A stretch of 45,639 bases of DNA from the IMG/VR virus record IMGVR_UViG_3300018083_000014, positions 1 through 45,639 of that record. One strand, given 5' to 3'. Each line of letters starts with the position of its first letter. Position 1 is the stretch's first letter. The notes under the pieces were generated by a model, which was not told the DNA's origin, made no database searches, and worked only from the letters and a program-made list of their open reading frames with translations. Source of the DNA: a virus. The position numbers were made by a program, and so were the translations under genes. Shown here piece by piece: positions 1 through 8,879 of this stretch.

Positions 1-123
1 AGATGATGAGATGACAGAATTAACAAAGCAAGGCATTTCCCAGTATCATGTTTGGGAAATAGACGAAACGGCAATTAATAAGCAAACCTACCCGTATTAA
101 GATAAAGGATAATGATAATGGAT
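1..123. repeat. Terminal direct repeat, left copy
   Basis: Bases 1-123 are identical to bases 45517-45639. The repeat begins inside a codon of one gene and ends just inside the next gene, so its limits do not coincide with any functional boundary. This is what an assembler leaves when it walks around a circular or terminally redundant molecule. The unique genome length would then be 45516 bases. A true terminal repeat of the packaged DNA cannot be excluded from sequence alone. Confidence 0.9.
2..100 (+). CDS. Partial 3' end of the 70-residue early protein (duplicate of the gene at 45404)
   Basis: This is the last 32 codons plus stop of the gene that is complete at 45404-45616. It is seen here only because the contig ends are duplicated. 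It is not a second gene and should be merged when the contig is circularised. The product is an uncharacterised small acidic protein. Confidence 0.85.
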   Translation, partial: DDEMTELTKQGISQYHVWEIDETAINKQTYPY

Positions 124-1344
124 AATCTACAGGAAATGAAATACCGCTTTTCTACTGATACAGACTATCGTTTTATAGACTTATCCGTAGATGAAATAGA
201 AGCTTTTGTAGATGATTTTAACTATAACAAAGTAAATGAATTACTCAAATCATCTAAGTATATCAAGCGAGGCAACATACAGCCGCTAAAGCCTATCATG
301 CCTATCATAGAACATATTGTAAAGTCTGTTAATAAGGCTTTCTATGATTCTGTTTGCGGCATCTATTCACCTATTCCTCATGCTGATACAATACCGCTTG
401 AGGTGTATAAACTCATCAAGTCAGATGAGGTAAAGCCTAATGTAATAATCAAGCCGATTGCAAACATGAAATTGCAATCTAATGTATTACATCTTGGCAC
501 ACATACACGCTGTATCTGTGCAGAAACAGGTATTAGCTTTGCAGTAGCATTACCTAGCCCTATTGATACAAGTATGACGTTATTGCATCCTTTTGCATTT
601 CATAATAACGTCATTACATTCGTAAAACAGTATCAGCGTAATGGCATACCCCTTGCACAATTAGAATCACAAGCATTAGCTGGTATGCTAATTACAATAC
701 TAAAGCATAAAGGCTATGCATCATGCCGTGATTATGTCGCGGCTAATCTTAGGCTTAGAACAATTAATAAGAAAAGCTTAACATGGGCATTAGCTTATTT
801 CTATCGTGCAGAACCACGTTATAACTTGCCACAAATTAACTTGCTTGCTGAAGGCAATCCTACAACGCAATTAATAGGATTCATTCAGATATGCAAAGGC
901 GAGGATACTACAATACAAGCGCATCATTCACTAGAGTCTAAGCAAAAGACTATTAAAGCGCGTGTATTTCAAACTGAACACGCTAAGGAAGCTGCGCATC
1001 TAAAGAATGATGTTAAATCTTGTTTGGCTATACTAGAGACAATAGAGGAAAACAATCCCACAATAAGTGAGGAACTGTTTATTTCCTTTACTCATCGCAT
1101 ACGCAAGATTGCGGTATTAAATGATGCAGCTAAGGAAATTCTTATTACTGATTTAATTGGTTCCTTTGGCGAAAATGTTAATACTAAGCAATTAGAATTA
1201 ATCATTCGCCAAAATGACATGACAGCTACACAGAAAGAATTATTTACATTCTCACAGGAAATAGCAAAAGACTTAGCTGAATTTAAAGGTAATAAAGAAA
1301 AAGGTAAAATTGACTTTGCTTCATTGATGGGTAAGGTGAAATAA
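118..1344 (+). CDS. Hypothetical early protein, 408 aa
   Basis: I do not recognise this protein. The likely start is the ATG at 118, not the ATG at 112, because AAGGA then sits eight bases upstream within the leader motif shared with three other genes (AAAGGATAATGATAATG type). The sequence is soluble in character, with no membrane segment. A Cys/His-containing stretch around residues 128-150 (THTRCICAETG) is compact but not a classical zinc motif. The C-terminal third is helical and ends in a lysine-rich tail. It is followed immediately by the next gene through a TAATG stop-start overlap. As one of the first large genes of the rightward operon it may act early in takeover of the host or in replication; this is inference from position. 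Confidence 0.85.
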   Translation: MDNLQEMKYRFSTDTDYRFIDLSVDEIEAFVDDFNYNKVNELLKSSKYIKRGNIQPLKPIMPIIEHIVKSVNKAFYDSVCGIYSPIPHADTIPLEVYKLIKSDEVKPNVIIKPIANMKLQSNVLHLGTHTRCICAETGISFAVALPSPIDTSMTLLHPFAFHNNVITFVKQYQRNGIPLAQLESQALAGMLITILKHKGYASCRDYVAANLRLRTINKKSLTWALAYFYRAEPRYNLPQINLLAEGNPTTQLIGFIQICKGEDTTIQAHHSLESKQKTIKARVFQTEHAKEAAHLKNDVKSCLAILETIEENNPTISEELFISFTHRIRKIAVLNDAAKEILITDLIGSFGENVNTKQLELIIRQNDMTATQKELFTFSQEIAKDLAEFKGNKEKGKIDFASLMGKVK

Positions 1345-1646
1345 TGTTAAATGATAATCCAACATTAGATAGAGTAGTATACGGTATAACGCCAACATTT
1401 GGCATATATCAAGCTAATGGACACAGGAAGATAGGATTAAAGAAAGCTTTTGTAGAAATACTCATGTTGACTGGTGCATTGAATGAAATAAGATTAGAAG
1501 ATGGTTCACTCTGGCCTATCTATTATGAAGCGCCAATTAACATGATACAAGATATGTGTGTTAAACATATTGTAAGCTTTCAAGTGTATGAAGATGGAAG
1601 ATTCTTTGCAGTAGCCCGTTTATATAAAGACAAGGTAAAAGTATGA
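1344..1646 (+). CDS. Hypothetical protein, 100 aa
   Basis: This is a small mixed alpha/beta protein with no motif I recognise. Its ATG overlaps the preceding stop (TAATG), and its own stop overlaps the next start (ATGA), so it is translationally coupled on both sides. It belongs to the early rightward operon. Its function is unknown. Confidence 0.8.
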   Translation: MLNDNPTLDRVVYGITPTFGIYQANGHRKIGLKKAFVEILMLTGALNEIRLEDGSLWPIYYEAPINMIQDMCVKHIVSFQVYEDGRFFAVARLYKDKVKV

Positions 1647-1996
1647 CACAAGATAAAGATGCACAGGAACAACAACAAGTAATAGATTTATATAACCGTA
1701 TAATCGTACTACTAAAAGAGCAAGATGCTGATATTAGTGTAGCAATATGGGCTGCCGCTGATATCATTATTACCTGCATGATTAATGCAGAAGATGGTGA
1801 TATTGATGCAACAGCGGAAAAGATAGATTCTTACCTTATTCCTATGTTTAAAGACATACAGACACAGATAAAGAGTAAAGAAGCACGAGTCTCACACAAA
1901 GATATAAATGAAATACGTGCTAGCGTTGCTGCAATAGATACAGGCGCTAGTCCTGTATTAGCTAACATGAGTATACAAGGTAAAAAGGCAAATTAA
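1643..1996 (+). CDS. Hypothetical protein, 117 aa
   Basis: This acidic, mainly helical protein begins with a Gln-rich segment and has an aliphatic stretch near residues 30-50. It overlaps the preceding gene by four bases (ATGA). No family is recognised. It lies just upstream of the Dda-like helicase in the same operon. Confidence 0.8.
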   Translation: MTQDKDAQEQQQVIDLYNRIIVLLKEQDADISVAIWAAADIIITCMINAEDGDIDATAEKIDSYLIPMFKDIQTQIKSKEARVSHKDINEIRASVAAIDTGASPVLANMSIQGKKAN

Positions 1997-1997
1997 A

Positions 1998-2192
1998 ATG
2001 AAAACGATATACTACATTGTAGTATGTAAAGGTAAATCAGATACACAACATCATATTGTATACGGAGATGATTATAAAACTCCATTTATTACTTCAGTAT
2101 TACAAGAAGCTTTTGACCGTGCTAATAAGTTAGCACAGGACTTTAAAGATTACCCAGAATGTCCTGTATACGACGTATTAAGGTGTGAATAA
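1998..2192 (+). CDS. Hypothetical protein, 64 aa
   Basis: This small protein starts with a hydrophobic beta-like segment (TIYYIVVCKGK) followed by a short helix. It begins two bases after the previous stop and ends just before the helicase start. The helicase Shine-Dalgarno sequence lies inside its last codons. Its function is unknown. Confidence 0.75.
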   Translation: MKTIYYIVVCKGKSDTQHHIVYGDDYKTPFITSVLQEAFDRANKLAQDFKDYPECPVYDVLRCE

Positions 2193-2193
2193 A

Positions 2194-3987
2194 ATGCCAA
2201 TAGACTTTAAAGCTTTAATGAATAAAGAGCAACAAAAGACTCCGCCAGCGGTTGTAGCGGCTAGTGCTATTGTTGCTGCTATTAACAATGAAGATAAGTC
2301 TATTGCAGACTTAGAACGGATGCTTGCAGATAAGACAATACCTTTAAGTGAAAGATTAAAAATAAGAGACAAGCTTAAAGCTAAGCAAGCGCCTACCACA
2401 ATCAAAGAGGTTGTTAATAAGCCAGAAATAACTATTAAGAGTAATGAAACATTCAGCCTATCTATTGTTCTCAATAAGAAACAACAAATGGGCGTAGATA
2501 TGGCTAAGACTGGTAAAAGCTTTGTGCTAACAGGTAAAGCAGGCACAGGTAAAACAACTGCTTTGCGTGAATTAGCGCGAACACTATTAGATAATCAAAG
2601 CTTAGGTGTTCATTCTTTTGGACACTATAAGCCAGCAGTAACAGCGCCATCTATTGCATTTATTGCACAGACTAATCGTGCTACTGATAATATGCGTAGG
2701 GCTATTCATAAAGACCCCATATTAGCTGAGAGGTTACAATACAATGTTCTCACAGGACATAAGCTATTGGAATATACGATGGAATGGATTACAAATGACG
2801 AAGGAAAAACCATTCCACATTTTTATCCAAAGCGTGATGCTACTAACCCATTGGATATTACTCATCTATTGGTTGAGGAATCTTCAATGCTTGATATCCC
2901 TTTTTGGCGAGACAAGATACTACCAGCACTTAGACCTGGAACTGTGGTTATATATGTTGGTGACATTAACCAACTTCCACCTGTTTTTGGCCCTTCTATA
3001 CTTAACTATGCACTCATTAAACTCCCCGTTATTGAATTGGATGAAGTCTATAGACAAGCCCTCGATTCCCCCATTTTATCCAATGCATTAAGAATCTTGG
3101 ATGGTTTACAGCCACAACCTGATGGAGTTAAGTTTAAACTCTATCAAACAAAGGCAGGTGGTAAACGGCCTAGTGAACACTCAATGGCTGTAGGCTTAAT
3201 AAATAGTATAAAGAAATGGATGGAAACAGGTGATTATAACCCTGATACAGATATTATCTTAAGCCCATTCAATAAAGAACGCTTTCCATGTAGCACTAAA
3301 ACACTTAACTACTTCATGGCACAACATCTTGGAGACAAGCGCGGCGCTAAGATACATCATATCAATGCAGGACGTAATACATGGTATCTAGCTGAAGGCG
3401 ACCGTGTAATGATTGCGAAGCAAGATGGAGTTATTAAGAAAATAAACTATAATGCTGATTACATGGGTAAGGCTGTATTGTCTAAAACCTGTGACATTAA
3501 TAGATTCGGTAAACCTGTTATTGGCAGTAGTGGTAATGGCATAAGCATTGACCATGAAGATTTTGCATTAGAAGGATATGAGGAATTAAATGTTGACAAC
3601 ATCGCAGATGAAGAAAAGAAACAAGCAGCTTCACACATCATTGATGTCCAAATGGACGATGGAAGTATTGAAACATTGTCTAGTGCTGGGGATTTTAGCG
3701 ATGCTAAGTTTTGCTTGGGTTATTGTCTATCTGTCCATAAAGCCCAAGGTTCAGAATGGCGTAAAGTGGTGCTTGTTATCCACAAGAACTTTAAAGTCCT
3801 CCTCTTTAGAGAACTTATTTATACCGCGATGACACGGGCAAAAGAGGAACTTGTTATTGTTGATTTATCTAATGCTTTAGATGATGCAATTAAAAGTCAG
3901 CGCGTTAAAGGTAATAGTATTAAAGAAAAGATTGAATGGTTTAATAGCAAATTAGCATTAACAGAGGACATTGTGGTGCAACCATGA
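2194..3987 (+). CDS. SF1 DNA helicase, Dda/RecD2-like
   Basis: This is an ATP-dependent superfamily 1 DNA helicase of 597 residues. Walker A is GKAGTGKTT with Lys120. The Walker B region is LLVEESSML (E228-E229). It is followed by a Q-type motif GDINQLPP, an Arg-finger region DEVYRQAL, and the C-terminal motifs GYCLSVHKAQGSEW and TAMTRAKEEL that define Dda- and RecD2-like enzymes. The first ~80 residues are a family-specific N-terminal extension. An upstream in-frame GTG at 2185 is possible, but the ATG at 2194 has an AAGGTG ribosome site at good spacing and starts one base after the preceding stop. It probably unwinds DNA for replication or recombination together with the polymerase, Sak4-like and Cas4-like genes. 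The family call is firm; the precise role is inferred. Confidence 0.92.
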   Translation: MPIDFKALMNKEQQKTPPAVVAASAIVAAINNEDKSIADLERMLADKTIPLSERLKIRDKLKAKQAPTTIKEVVNKPEITIKSNETFSLSIVLNKKQQMGVDMAKTGKSFVLTGKAGTGKTTALRELARTLLDNQSLGVHSFGHYKPAVTAPSIAFIAQTNRATDNMRRAIHKDPILAERLQYNVLTGHKLLEYTMEWITNDEGKTIPHFYPKRDATNPLDITHLLVEESSMLDIPFWRDKILPALRPGTVVIYVGDINQLPPVFGPSILNYALIKLPVIELDEVYRQALDSPILSNALRILDGLQPQPDGVKFKLYQTKAGGKRPSEHSMAVGLINSIKKWMETGDYNPDTDIILSPFNKERFPCSTKTLNYFMAQHLGDKRGAKIHHINAGRNTWYLAEGDRVMIAKQDGVIKKINYNADYMGKAVLSKTCDINRFGKPVIGSSGNGISIDHEDFALEGYEELNVDNIADEEKKQAASHIIDVQMDDGSIETLSSAGDFSDAKFCLGYCLSVHKAQGSEWRKVVLVIHKNFKVLLFRELIYTAMTRAKEELVIVDLSNALDDAIKSQRVKGNSIKEKIEWFNSKLALTEDIVVQP

Positions 3988-4181
3988 TAGAAGAAGCCGT
4001 ACCAGTTGCTAATTGTAAACGTTGTGCTCACTATACACCGACAATTTTATTTACACTCTGTAATCATGAGAGTAGTAAGTATAAGGATAGTACTGAATTT
4101 AAGTTTCATACAATACAGCACATGAGAACAAAAGGTGCTTGTGGTAGTGCTGCTATCTTATATACATCCAAGACAACATGA
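3984..4181 (+). CDS. Small Cys/His-rich protein, probable zinc-binding, 65 aa
   Basis: The sequence contains C-x2-C (CKRCAHY), a further CNH, then His residues in FHTIQHMR and a last Cys in ACG. This spacing suggests one structural zinc site. Similar small proteins are common in podovirus replication regions, where they have no assigned role. The start overlaps the helicase stop by four bases (ATGA). Confidence 0.75.
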   Translation: MIEEAVPVANCKRCAHYTPTILFTLCNHESSKYKDSTEFKFHTIQHMRTKGACGSAAILYTSKTT

Positions 4182-4555
4182 CTGAAATAGAACAAGAACT
4201 TGTGCTATTCTTTAAGCTTTATTTCCTAGCACATACACAAAACTATATAAACTATATGGCACAAACTAAAATCTTAGCAAAATGGTTTGATTTTAGTAAT
4301 GCAGCACTAATCCCAATAGACCAAGCACCTGTTTATTGTGGACATTGTTTAAACGAAGTAGGTAGAACAATAGGCGGTGGTTTTAGTCTTACGTGCTCTA
4401 CTTGTAAGCGTGGAACCAACCTAGCGTATGAAATAGGTAGATTAGCAGAAATAACCGGTATAAATTGGTATCTTTGTATGTATCTTATGGTAAGAGCTAT
4501 TGAAGATATATACAAAACTAACAATGTAATTTGTTTTAAAGCTGTTATTAATTAA
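4178..4555 (+). CDS. Zinc-ribbon-like hypothetical protein, 125 aa
   Basis: A central YCGHCLNEVG and a later LTCSTCKRG form two CxxC knuckles about 20 residues apart, as in a zinc ribbon. Helices rich in aromatic residues lie on either side. It overlaps the previous gene by four bases. It may bind nucleic acid, but no specific family is recognised. Confidence 0.72.
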   Translation: MTEIEQELVLFFKLYFLAHTQNYINYMAQTKILAKWFDFSNAALIPIDQAPVYCGHCLNEVGRTIGGGFSLTCSTCKRGTNLAYEIGRLAEITGINWYLCMYLMVRAIEDIYKTNNVICFKAVIN

Positions 4556-4577
4556 TGAAAGGAGTCTATGTACTATC

Positions 4578-4883
4578 ATGGAAGAAATTGAAACACAAGA
4601 ATTAACCTTTTCTCAATTATATGAAAGACTTGTCATTGAAGAAGAATTTATTCTTGATGATATGCCTAATACACAGTATCCAAGTTTAAGAAAAGGTTTA
4701 TCTGCCTATAAAACTAAGATAAATGATAAATGCAAGCGTAATGGATTACCAACTGAAGAACGTAAGATTGAATTTGAATTGCTAGAAGAAAAAGCGATGG
4801 GATTAATTAAAGTTAAAGTATTCTTTAAAGCCTTAACGAAGATAAACGCTAAACCAATACAAACTGACGGAGAACTTAAATGA
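4578..4883 (+). CDS. Hypothetical protein, 101 aa
   Basis: This charged, helical protein has no recognised domain. A strong GAAAGGAG sequence lies at 4557-4564, rather far (13 bases) from the ATG at 4578. The nearer ATG at 4568 opens only a seven-codon frame. It is coupled to the next gene by an ATGA overlap. Confidence 0.72.
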   Translation: MEEIETQELTFSQLYERLVIEEEFILDDMPNTQYPSLRKGLSAYKTKINDKCKRNGLPTEERKIEFELLEEKAMGLIKVKVFFKALTKINAKPIQTDGELK

Positions 4884-5134
4884 TGCTCTTAAAGAGTTTA
4901 GAGATTAAAAGAGAACGTGCCTATGTCAATCCACCACAAGGCAAACTTATTGGTGTTGTTGAATTTGCTAACGAACAAGGTTTAGTTAAGTTTGAATTAA
5001 CTGATGAAGATGCTATTGCAATTCTTCAACTCTGTGCTGTTAGAATTCAAGCCCGTGTAACTGAATCAGCTAAAGCTATGTATCTATCATTAGAAGAACA
5101 TACCAAGTTAATCACGGCCCTTCCTGAAGAATAA
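4880..5134 (+). CDS. Hypothetical protein, 84 aa
   Basis: This is a small mixed alpha/beta protein with no recognised motif. It starts at the first of two adjacent ATGs behind GGAG and overlaps the preceding stop. It sits in the middle of the early operon, and its function is unknown. Confidence 0.72.
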   Translation: MMLLKSLEIKRERAYVNPPQGKLIGVVEFANEQGLVKFELTDEDAIAILQLCAVRIQARVTESAKAMYLSLEEHTKLITALPEE

Positions 5135-5137
5135 TCT

Positions 5138-5467
5138 ATGGACGATATACTAGAAATTGCAATACCAGAAACGAATAATCTTAATATAGACCAATTGCGC
5201 GAGCTGATAAATAAGCTTAGCACAACGGAAGATGGTCAACCGTTAAATAATGCAATGTCTGAATTAAAGAAGGCACTTAAACAAAATCCAGCAGCATGTA
5301 GCTTAATGCTTGATGATGATATCGGTCTGTGTGTAGCACAGTTAAAACGTATTACGAACAAGACAATTCTTGAAGAACTTACTAGCAAAAAAGCTAAAGA
5401 CCCAACAGCTAAGATTAAAGTTACACAGGAACAAATTGATAATCTTACAATGAGTGATTTGAAATGA
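5138..5467 (+). CDS. Hypothetical protein, 109 aa
   Basis: This is an acidic helical protein of unknown family. A short Lys-rich segment (TSKKAKDPTAKIK) precedes the C-terminal helix. It is coupled to the next gene through an ATGA overlap. Confidence 0.72.
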   Translation: MDDILEIAIPETNNLNIDQLRELINKLSTTEDGQPLNNAMSELKKALKQNPAACSLMLDDDIGLCVAQLKRITNKTILEELTSKKAKDPTAKIKVTQEQIDNLTMSDLK

Positions 5468-5652
5468 ACCAAGAAGATACATATCCATTAAATGAACTTG
5501 AAGATGATTATGCAAATGGTTATGAACAAGGTTGGCAAGATTGTCATAAACGCTTTGAAGCAATATTGAAACGCTTCCCATTACAATGTGCTATGATTAC
5601 AAATAGGCTTCCACTACATCCTTCACAACCTGACCAGATATTAGAACCATGA
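5464..5652 (+). CDS. Hypothetical protein, 62 aa
   Basis: This short protein has an acidic, aromatic N-terminal half (DDYANGYEQGWQDC) and a proline-containing C-terminus. No family is recognised. It overlaps both neighbours by four bases and directly precedes the Cas4-like nuclease, so the two are probably co-translated. Confidence 0.7.
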   Translation: MNQEDTYPLNELEDDYANGYEQGWQDCHKRFEAILKRFPLQCAMITNRLPLHPSQPDQILEP

Positions 5653-6542
5653 AACGTATTCGTCTATCTCATTCTAGCCAAGACTTGCTCATAACCTGTG
5701 AACGTCTATTTCAAATAGAACGCTTACTTGTTGGTCAGCGTAATATATATGAGGCAGCACATTTCAGTAGGGGCCATGCTTTTGGTAAAGGCGTACAAGT
5801 ATATCTTCTAACTGGAGATATAGATAAGGCTGTTTACCAAGCATGGCTATCCTATTGGCCTGAAATAGAAGATTATCCTAAAACAACCTTACATAGAACA
5901 CTTCATGCATTAATGTGTGCACAAAAGTCTTTAGATGAGATAAGAGAAAAGTATGAAGTTGTTTCATTTAATGGCTTACCAGCAGTAGAACTGGGTGTAA
6001 AGCTTAATATAGATGAAATCTATTATCATGTAGGATTCATTGACCTTGTTCTTAAAAACCGCGAAACAGGTTTATATGTAATTCTGGAAATCAAATACAC
6101 AGGTTCATGGCTTGATGTAGATGGAATGTTTATGAATAGTGGACAAGGCATAGGCTATTCAATTGCTCTTGACGCCATTGTAGGTAATAAGCTATCTGAA
6201 TATGGTGTACTATATTTTATATGTCAAGATAGTGATGCCAAGCCACAATATATACGATTTCATATTAAAGAATGGGAAAAGACATTAAAAGACCGGCTTA
6301 AGTGGTTTATTACACTTGGCCTAGATGTAAAGCGCATACAAGAAATGCGTGAACTTAATCATTTCCCACAAAGAGCGCGTTCTTGTATTCGTTTTAATCG
6401 TAACTGTCAACACTTTGGTACTTGTGGTTTAACAGCCGGTGAAAGAGAAAGAGATGATGAAATAGACCCACATGAAAATCGTTATCAATTTACATATAAT
6501 CTTGAAGATGTTATTAAAGAACATTTGGAGAGAGCAGAATGA
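5649..6542 (+). CDS. PD-(D/E)XK nuclease, Cas4/AddB-like with four-Cys cluster
   Basis: This is a 297-residue RecB/Cas4-like nuclease. The catalytic core is seen as GFIDLV (D132) followed by ILEIKY (E147-x-K149). One N-terminal cysteine (C17) and three C-terminal cysteines (C246, C253, C259) have the layout that holds a 4Fe-4S cluster in Cas4 and AddB proteins. Known relatives are ssDNA exonucleases that generate recombinogenic ends. The neighbouring Dda-like helicase, Sak4-like annealing ATPase and ssDNA-binding protein suggest a recombination-dependent replication or repair module. No CRISPR array is present, so this is a phage recombination nuclease rather than an adaptation enzyme. Confidence 0.82.
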   Translation: MKRIRLSHSSQDLLITCERLFQIERLLVGQRNIYEAAHFSRGHAFGKGVQVYLLTGDIDKAVYQAWLSYWPEIEDYPKTTLHRTLHALMCAQKSLDEIREKYEVVSFNGLPAVELGVKLNIDEIYYHVGFIDLVLKNRETGLYVILEIKYTGSWLDVDGMFMNSGQGIGYSIALDAIVGNKLSEYGVLYFICQDSDAKPQYIRFHIKEWEKTLKDRLKWFITLGLDVKRIQEMRELNHFPQRARSCIRFNRNCQHFGTCGLTAGERERDDEIDPHENRYQFTYNLEDVIKEHLERAE

Positions 6543-6856
6543 ATCCTAACCAGCGTGTAATACTCGCTGCATTAGCTATGGGTTTAATGCCGCTAGAAAA
6601 AGATAAATCGGTAGAAGAAAAAATAGATATTGACGCATTAAAGCGCGCAGAAGAAAATGAATATGCGCGTAAGATTCATAAAAATGCTATTCATCGTTTT
6701 ACTGGAGATAGTGAAATAGGTAGGCAAATTCGTAGCCAAAATCAATCACAGGTTAAGCATACTGAATTAACAAAAAGCCAGAAAGAATGGAATGATGCAA
6801 TAGAAGTTAAGAAACAACTTAAAAGAGAAAGGAAACTCAATGGTACTAGATATTGA
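6539..6856 (+). CDS. Hypothetical basic protein, 105 aa
   Basis: After a short hydrophobic N-terminal helix the protein becomes highly charged and ends in a Lys/Arg-rich tail (KKQLKRERK), suggesting nucleic-acid contact. No family is recognised. It overlaps the nuclease gene by four bases and the next gene by 17 bases. Confidence 0.72.
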   Translation: MNPNQRVILAALAMGLMPLEKDKSVEEKIDIDALKRAEENEYARKIHKNAIHRFTGDSEIGRQIRSQNQSQVKHTELTKSQKEWNDAIEVKKQLKRERKLNGTRY

Positions 6857-7076
6857 TAATATTCATGTCGATACTATTAAGAAACCTGATACAAAAGGAC
6901 TTGCACGGGTTAATCAAAATGACCATTATGAAGTAACATCTTTTGGGCATACTATTGACCTTAGTAATGACATGGCTACAGCTGATGCTATTTATGCTGG
7001 ATGTGGTTCTAGAAATAAAACTTTATACCATGTATTAAATGGTAAACGCCTTATAGAAAAGGAAAAACTGGGATGA
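6840..7076 (+). CDS. Hypothetical protein, 78 aa
   Basis: This small protein starts at an ATG with an excellent AAAGGA site located inside the preceding gene. It has no recognised motif. Its stop overlaps the next start. Confidence 0.72.
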   Translation: MVLDIDNIHVDTIKKPDTKGLARVNQNDHYEVTSFGHTIDLSNDMATADAIYAGCGSRNKTLYHVLNGKRLIEKEKLG

Positions 7077-7324
7077 AAAACCTTCCTATATATTGCCTAT
7101 TATTAATAGTTTGGTTACTATTAGGTACTACGATTCTTTATAATTCAGAAATTACTGGAATAAGACTTACTGTTCTTATGCAGATTTGTAATAAGAACGA
7201 TGGTATTAAAACATTAAGAAGGTCTTTTATAAACCCCGAAAAATTTGTAATCCAATGTAATGATACTGCTATTTTTAACGACGTATCATTTATTCTACAA
7301 AAAGAGAAAGAACCACAATCATGA
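7073..7324 (+). CDS. Small single-pass membrane protein, 83 aa
   Basis: Residues 4-23 form a strongly hydrophobic segment (IYCLLLIVWLLLG), followed by a polar domain of about 60 residues with two Cys. This is the topology of a signal-anchored inner-membrane protein whose soluble part may lie in the periplasm. It is expressed with the replication genes, so a role in superinfection exclusion or membrane takeover is conceivable but not shown. No family is recognised. Confidence 0.72.
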   Translation: MKNLPIYCLLLIVWLLLGTTILYNSEITGIRLTVLMQICNKNDGIKTLRRSFINPEKFVIQCNDTAIFNDVSFILQKEKEPQS

Positions 7325-8160
7325 CAATACAAGTATGGTATCATGGTAATTGTGACGATGGCTTTGGTGCTGCATGGGCGGCTTATCGTTACTTTAAAAC
7401 ATTCAAGCCTGTAGGAAGTGAAGTAGTTTATAAACCATGTTTCTATGGTAAGACTACGCCTTCCTATGCGCCAGAAGATGTTATCTACATTGTAGATTTT
7501 TCTTATCCACGTAATGTGTTAGAACTATTAAGAACACAAGTAAAAGGTCTTACTATTCTCGACCATCATAAGACCGCGCAAGAAGATTTAAAAAACTTTC
7601 CTGATGCTATCTTTGATATGGAACGTAGCGGTGCTGTTCTTACATGGAGTTATTTCCATAAAGACGGTGTACCTCTATTACTACGTTATGTACAAGATAA
7701 TGACTTATGGCGTCATAAATTACAAAGCAGTAAAGCTATTGTACGGTACATTCGTACGGTTCCACATGATTTTGCAGAATGGGATAAACTCTATTCCATG
7801 TTTGAAACAGATGTCTATGCTGTAATTGCAAAAGCAGAAGCCGTTGAAGCTTACTTCCAGAATCAAATACACTTTAATGCTTCAATAGCAAAAGAAATTG
7901 TATTTCATGATTATGCATGTCCTATTATTAACTGTAACACAACCTTCATTAGTGAAATGTTGCAATATCTACATGAAACGCACAAAACAGAAATAGCAAT
8001 GTCTTACTTTATCAATCAAGATTTTCGTGCAATTTGTTCATTACGTAGTGCTGGTAAAGTAGATGTATCTGCTATAGCCAAAAAATATGGTGGCGGTGGA
8101 CATCATAATGCAGCAGGTTTCACAATTGATTTACAAACCCTTTTATCCATTCTTAATTAG
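7321..8160 (+). CDS. DHH/DHHA1 family phosphoesterase
   Basis: This 279-residue DHH-superfamily hydrolase is related to RecJ and nanoRNase/oligoribonuclease. Metal-binding motifs are HGNCDDGFG (D12-D13), VDFSYP, and the signature LDHHKT (D81-H82-H83). The C-terminal DHHA1 motif GGGGHHNAAG (H261-H262) is intact. The family acts on single-stranded DNA, short RNAs or cyclic dinucleotides with Mn2+. In this operon a 5'-3' ssDNA exonuclease or a nucleotide-recycling role is plausible. A cyclic-dinucleotide phosphodiesterase acting against host signalling cannot be excluded. Confidence 0.88.
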   Translation: MTIQVWYHGNCDDGFGAAWAAYRYFKTFKPVGSEVVYKPCFYGKTTPSYAPEDVIYIVDFSYPRNVLELLRTQVKGLTILDHHKTAQEDLKNFPDAIFDMERSGAVLTWSYFHKDGVPLLLRYVQDNDLWRHKLQSSKAIVRYIRTVPHDFAEWDKLYSMFETDVYAVIAKAEAVEAYFQNQIHFNASIAKEIVFHDYACPIINCNTTFISEMLQYLHETHKTEIAMSYFINQDFRAICSLRSAGKVDVSAIAKKYGGGGHHNAAGFTIDLQTLLSILN

Positions 8161-8170
8161 GAATATCACA

Positions 8171-8623
8171 ATGAGCAATATACAAGCATTACAAGCGGAA
8201 TTCATGGTAGCTGGGCAACAGAAACTTAATGGACTACGTGAGATTCTTAAAGAGCGCGGCCCTAATAAGCAAGCAGCTCTATATATGAATCTTATTGAAG
8301 AAGAATTTGATGAACTGCAAAAATGGTTTGTTGTGTATGCAAATGCTGTGCGTGAAGATGAAAAACTTGCAGCACTATGTGAAGTACTTGATGGTATTTG
8401 TGATTTGTCTGTCGTATTAATGGGCTTGTGTAATTCTCTTGGCTTACCTTTTGATTCTGCTTTCCTTGAAGTACATAAGAGTAACATGAATAAGTTTGTC
8501 CCTAATGAAGATGGCACCTATACAATCTTAAAGCGTGTTGATGGTAAGATTATTAAGCCCTCTACTTGGCAAAAGCCTAATATTATGAGTATCTTGAAAT
8601 ATCGTCTTATCATGGGAGACTAG
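8171..8623 (+). CDS. MazG-like nucleotide pyrophosphohydrolase
   Basis: The 150-residue all-helical protein shows the EExxE-type metal site as EEEFDEL (E44-E48) and the paired EVLDGICD (E71, D74, D78). The later KSNMNKF is typical of phage MazG/PRA-PH-like enzymes. I take the ATG at 8171, preceded by AGGA, although the frame is open further upstream over the DHH gene end. The family hydrolyses NTPs or dNTPs to the monophosphate and pyrophosphate. In phages it may adjust nucleotide pools or the stringent response. Confidence 0.85.
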   Translation: MSNIQALQAEFMVAGQQKLNGLREILKERGPNKQAALYMNLIEEEFDELQKWFVVYANAVREDEKLAALCEVLDGICDLSVVLMGLCNSLGLPFDSAFLEVHKSNMNKFVPNEDGTYTILKRVDGKIIKPSTWQKPNIMSILKYRLIMGD

Positions 8624-8624
8624 G

Positions 8625-8879
8625 ATGTCTAATCCTAATAATCTACTACTGCTTTCTGATTGCTTAGCTAAGATACGGACTCTTACTAATGAGGCAGAAG
8701 TGAACAATTTAATACAAGATAAAAAATTTTTAGACTTAGCTAGAAGAAGCGCTGAGATAAGCAGACATGCAAATACCTGTGCGGGTATATTCTTTGATAT
8801 GAATATGGCAAACAGGCCGACCGAAAAAGTTATTGAGGAAAGTTCAGATGAACCTACAAGCATTAGCAAAACAAGTTAA
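8625..8879 (+). CDS. Hypothetical protein, 84 aa
   Basis: This is a small helical protein without recognised motif. It starts two bases after the MazG-like stop behind GGGAG. It overlaps the Sak4-like gene by 32 bases, so the downstream ribosome site lies inside it. Confidence 0.7.
   Translation: MSNPNNLLLLSDCLAKIRTLTNEAEVNNLIQDKKFLDLARRSAEISRHANTCAGIFFDMNMANRPTEKVIEESSDEPTSISKTS

Noticed and set aside
5649-6542. Phage-borne CRISPR adaptation (Cas4)
   Set aside because: No cas1, cas2 or array is found; the gene sits among recombination genes and is better explained as an AddB/Cas4-like phage nuclease.
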